Positions 5,760 through 7,093 of a stretch of DNA of 7,093 bases are shown in pieces (the stretch's first letter is position 1; every line of letters begins with the position of its first letter). Under the pieces are notes generated by a model that saw nothing but the letters and a program-made list of their open reading frames with translations, was not told where the DNA came from and made no database searches. Source of the stretch: Bacteroidia bacterium. GTDB taxonomy: Bacteria; Bacteroidota; Bacteroidia; JABDFU01. Made by a program: the position numbers and the translations under genes. The DNA is taken from the NCBI GenBank assembly GCA_020849195.1, contig JADLGT010000079.1:1-7093 (forward strand), written 5' to 3'.

Positions 5760-6638
5760 TTAAAAATGATAGTCTTTATAATCTTTGGTAAATTCCTCGT
5801 CGCTTATAATAGGATTTACCTGTAGGTTGAGGTATTCGTAGGACTCGAAGAGCCCTTTATCGTCGAACACGCGTGTAAGCAATGGCACAAAGTACAATTT
5901 ATCGATGTATATAACAGTCATTTTTGCATATGCGTTAGGTACAATAATCTGTTGTCCTTCTTTCACATCATGATAGTTTTTTATTTTTTTATTTGCTTCT
6001 TTAATCATGTACTCACTCAATTTTAATTTGCGAGCAATAGTAATAAGGTTTTCTCCTTTTTTTACTATGTACGGAACCATAGCGAAATCATTGTCGAGTA
6101 TGGTTATTTTATATGCGCTGTGGCCATTTATTTTTTCCTCTCCTCCATACAAAAAAATCTTATCAAATTTATCGCCCGACTGTTCAATGGTGTGTTCAAT
6201 AATACTTTTGAAGTAATCAAAACCTATTTCGTGAATGGTGTGATGCTGATCGGCATTCATAAGTGATCCATAAGGACTGAGATTTAAATCGATATAAGGA
6301 AATGTTCCCGGATTAACCAATGCGTTCCCATTATTTTCTCCTTCTACCCACAATACTTCGGCACCTTTGATATAAATATATATTTTGCGGGGCGAACGCT
6401 GAAGTTTTATTCTTGAACCATAATTTTTATACTGCCCGTTTATACGTTCGGTAATTTTTAAGTCGTATTTAAGTGTTTTTACATTTTCAATTCCTTTCAT
6501 CAGGCCGTTTATTATTTCTCGGCTATTTATTGTGGCTTGAGTAGGCGGTGATGTGAAAAATAAATAGGGAATACTCTTAAATGAGGAAAGAGTAGAAGTA
6601 ATTGTAACTAAAGAAAAAATCAGAAGTGCTTTTTTCAA
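5760..6638 (-). CDS. Secreted DUF1571 protein with an embedded LysM domain
   Basis: This 292-residue protein begins MKKALLIFSL, a signal peptide with two lysines and a hydrophobic core (about 1-18). Residues of about 41-185 read as a sheet-rich DUF1571 (LolA-like) region, with YDLKITERINGQY (58-70), KIYIYIKGAEVLWVEG (85-100) and EEKINGHSAYKITIL (167-181). A clear LysM domain follows at 189-235, from PYIVKKGENLITIARKL to VKEGQQIIVP. The protein then returns to strands that resemble the LolA-like fold (KMTVIYIDKLYFVPLL, then VFDDKGLFESYEY) and ends YKDYHF. LysM binds peptidoglycan N-acetylglucosamine, so a periplasmic protein held at the cell wall is likely. The start is TTG: no ATG lies upstream, and the next Met (residue 47) would remove the signal peptide. 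A weak promoter (TATCTTTA at 6667-6660) overlaps the T-run of the rpsT terminator; read-through from rpsT is the alternative. Confidence 0.85.
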   Translation of the reverse strand: MKKALLIFSLVTITSTLSSFKSIPYLFFTSPPTQATINSREIINGLMKGIENVKTLKYDLKITERINGQYKNYGSRIKLQRSPRKIYIYIKGAEVLWVEGENNGNALVNPGTFPYIDLNLSPYGSLMNADQHHTIHEIGFDYFKSIIEHTIEQSGDKFDKIFLYGGEEKINGHSAYKITILDNDFAMVPYIVKKGENLITIARKLKLSEYMIKEANKKIKNYHDVKEGQQIIVPNAYAKMTVIYIDKLYFVPLLTRVFDDKGLFESYEYLNLQVNPIISDEEFTKDYKDYHF

Positions 6639-6666
6639 AATAATAAATCCAATCTTGAGTAAAGAT

Positions 6667-6702
6667 AAAATAAAACAGGCCTCACATTACGCAAGGCCTG
6701 TT
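6667..6702 (-). terminator. Intrinsic terminator of rpsT
   Basis: AACAGGCCT and AGGCCTGTT (6694-6702 and 6674-6682) form a perfect nine-base-pair stem around an 11-base loop that can pair further through G-T pairs. On the minus strand it is followed by TTATTTTA, and it begins 18 bases past the rpsT stop codon. It separates rpsT from the DUF1571 gene, which starts 35 bases further on. Confidence 0.85.
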
Positions 6703-6720
6703 AAAAGTAGATTTGTGAAA

Positions 6721-6984
6721 TTATTTTTTTACACCCAAAGTGTTTACAAAACGGGTAAGTTTCGATTTAATATTCGCCGCTTTGTTCTTATGTATTACAT
6801 TTTTCTTTGCAAGTTTATCAATCATAGATGTAATTTTAGGAAGTTGTGTTTGTGCTTTCTTTTTGTCGGTTTCGCTGCGAAGGTCTTTAATTGCTGTGCG
6901 CGCAGTTTTAGTAAAATACCTGTTTCTCAAACGCTTCGAATCGTTGGTGCGTATGCGTTTAATTGCCGACTTGTGATTTGCCAT
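6721..6984 (-). CDS. rpsT: 30S ribosomal protein bS20
   Basis: This 87-residue protein is full length for bS20, a bundle of helices that binds the 5' domain and helix 44 of 16S rRNA early in 30S assembly. The start [21 protein letters not shown] (1-21) is the family hallmark. Further support comes from [10 protein letters not shown] (26-35), the central [20 protein letters not shown] (48-67) and the basic C-terminal [14 protein letters not shown] (68-81). It is transcribed alone: a textbook Bacteroidota promoter lies just upstream and an intrinsic terminator just downstream. The A-rich leader AAAAAATAAAAAG before the ATG has no Shine-Dalgarno sequence, as is usual in this phylum. Confidence 0.98.
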   Translation of the reverse strand: MANHKSAIKRIRTNDSKRLRNRYFTKTARTAIKDLRSETDKKKAQTQLPKITSMIDKLAKKNVIHKNKAANIKSKLTRFVNTLGVKK

Positions 6985-7010
6985 CTTTTTATTTTTTACG
7001 AATTAGCCCG

Positions 7011-7041
7011 CAAATATAAGTCTTTTAGCTGTAAAAGCAAA
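7011..7041 (-). promoter_or_regulatory. Bacteroidota housekeeping promoter of rpsT
   Basis: On the minus strand, TTTG at 7041-7038 (-33 element) and TATATTTG at 7018-7011 (-7 element, a perfect TAnnTTTG) are 19 bases apart. This is the consensus described for the primary sigma factor of Bacteroides and Flavobacterium. Transcription should start near 7004, leaving a leader of about 20 bases before the ATG. Confidence 0.88.
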
Positions 7042-7052
7042 TAAATTTTGTT

Positions 7053-7093
7053 TGCCCAATTTGCATTGGAAGGGGAACACAAAATGCAAGGCA
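7053..7093. repeat. Possible diverged third hairpin, cut by the right edge
   Basis: TTGCATT at 7061-7067 and AATGCAA at 7083-7089 are perfect inverted repeats around a 15-base loop. TGCC at 7053-7056 and GGCA at 7090-7093 could add an outer pair after a bulge. The stem core matches the repeats at 22-58 and 2105-2133, but the flanking CGGAT block is missing. The window ends inside the structure, so its true extent is unknown. Confidence 0.3.

Noticed and set aside
6636..6643. TTATTTTG as a promoter -7 element before the DUF1571 gene
   Set aside because: It overlaps the TTG start codon, lacks the TA pair and has no -33 element at 17-23 bases.

Overview
The window is a stretch of ordinary chromosome from an AT-rich member of the Bacteroidota. 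The evidence is: (i) the order rplM-rpsI-rpsB-tsf-pyrH; (ii) a near-perfect Bacteroidota housekeeping promoter (TTTG, 19 bases, TATATTTG) in front of rpsT and a good one in front of rplM; (iii) start codons mostly without a Shine-Dalgarno sequence but preceded by A/T-rich leaders; and (iv) a DUF1571/LysM lipoprotein-carrier-like protein and a small outer-membrane barrel of the kind common in that phylum. I cannot name the genus. All ten confident genes end in TAA, and three of them (rplM, the DUF1571 gene and the DUF1653 gene) start with GTG or TTG.

Layout. Positions 1-209 hold a small hairpin repeat with interleaved inverted repeats and a doubtful open frame that enters from the left edge. 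Next come two plus-strand genes, a glyoxalase II-like metallo-beta-lactamase-fold hydrolase (210-845) and a DUF1653 protein (869-1081), closely spaced and probably co-transcribed. Everything to the right is on the minus strand. An outer-membrane beta-barrel gene (1191-1955) faces the plus-strand pair. A 186-base gap rich in inverted repeats (1956-2141) follows. Then comes the translation cluster, read right to left: rplM, rpsI, rpsB, tsf, a strong intrinsic terminator, and pyrH. Further right are a secreted DUF1571 protein with an embedded LysM domain (5760-6638), and rpsT (6721-6984) with its own promoter and terminator.

Function. The core supplies ribosomal proteins uL13, uS9, uS2 and bS20 and elongation factor Ts, with UMP kinase behind a terminator that probably lowers its transcription relative to tsf. 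The two envelope proteins (barrel and LysM protein) are not obviously linked to the translation genes.

The least explained part is the intergenic DNA. A stem of the form TTTGCATTA-loop-TAATGCAAA, joined to a shared 14-base block, occurs at 22-58 and 2105-2133, with a weaker relative at the right edge. A 103-base symmetric inverted repeat lies at 1980-2082. I see no CRISPR array, transposase, tRNA, phage gene or defence system, and no convincing new multi-gene system. There is no gap above 300 bases without a gene.
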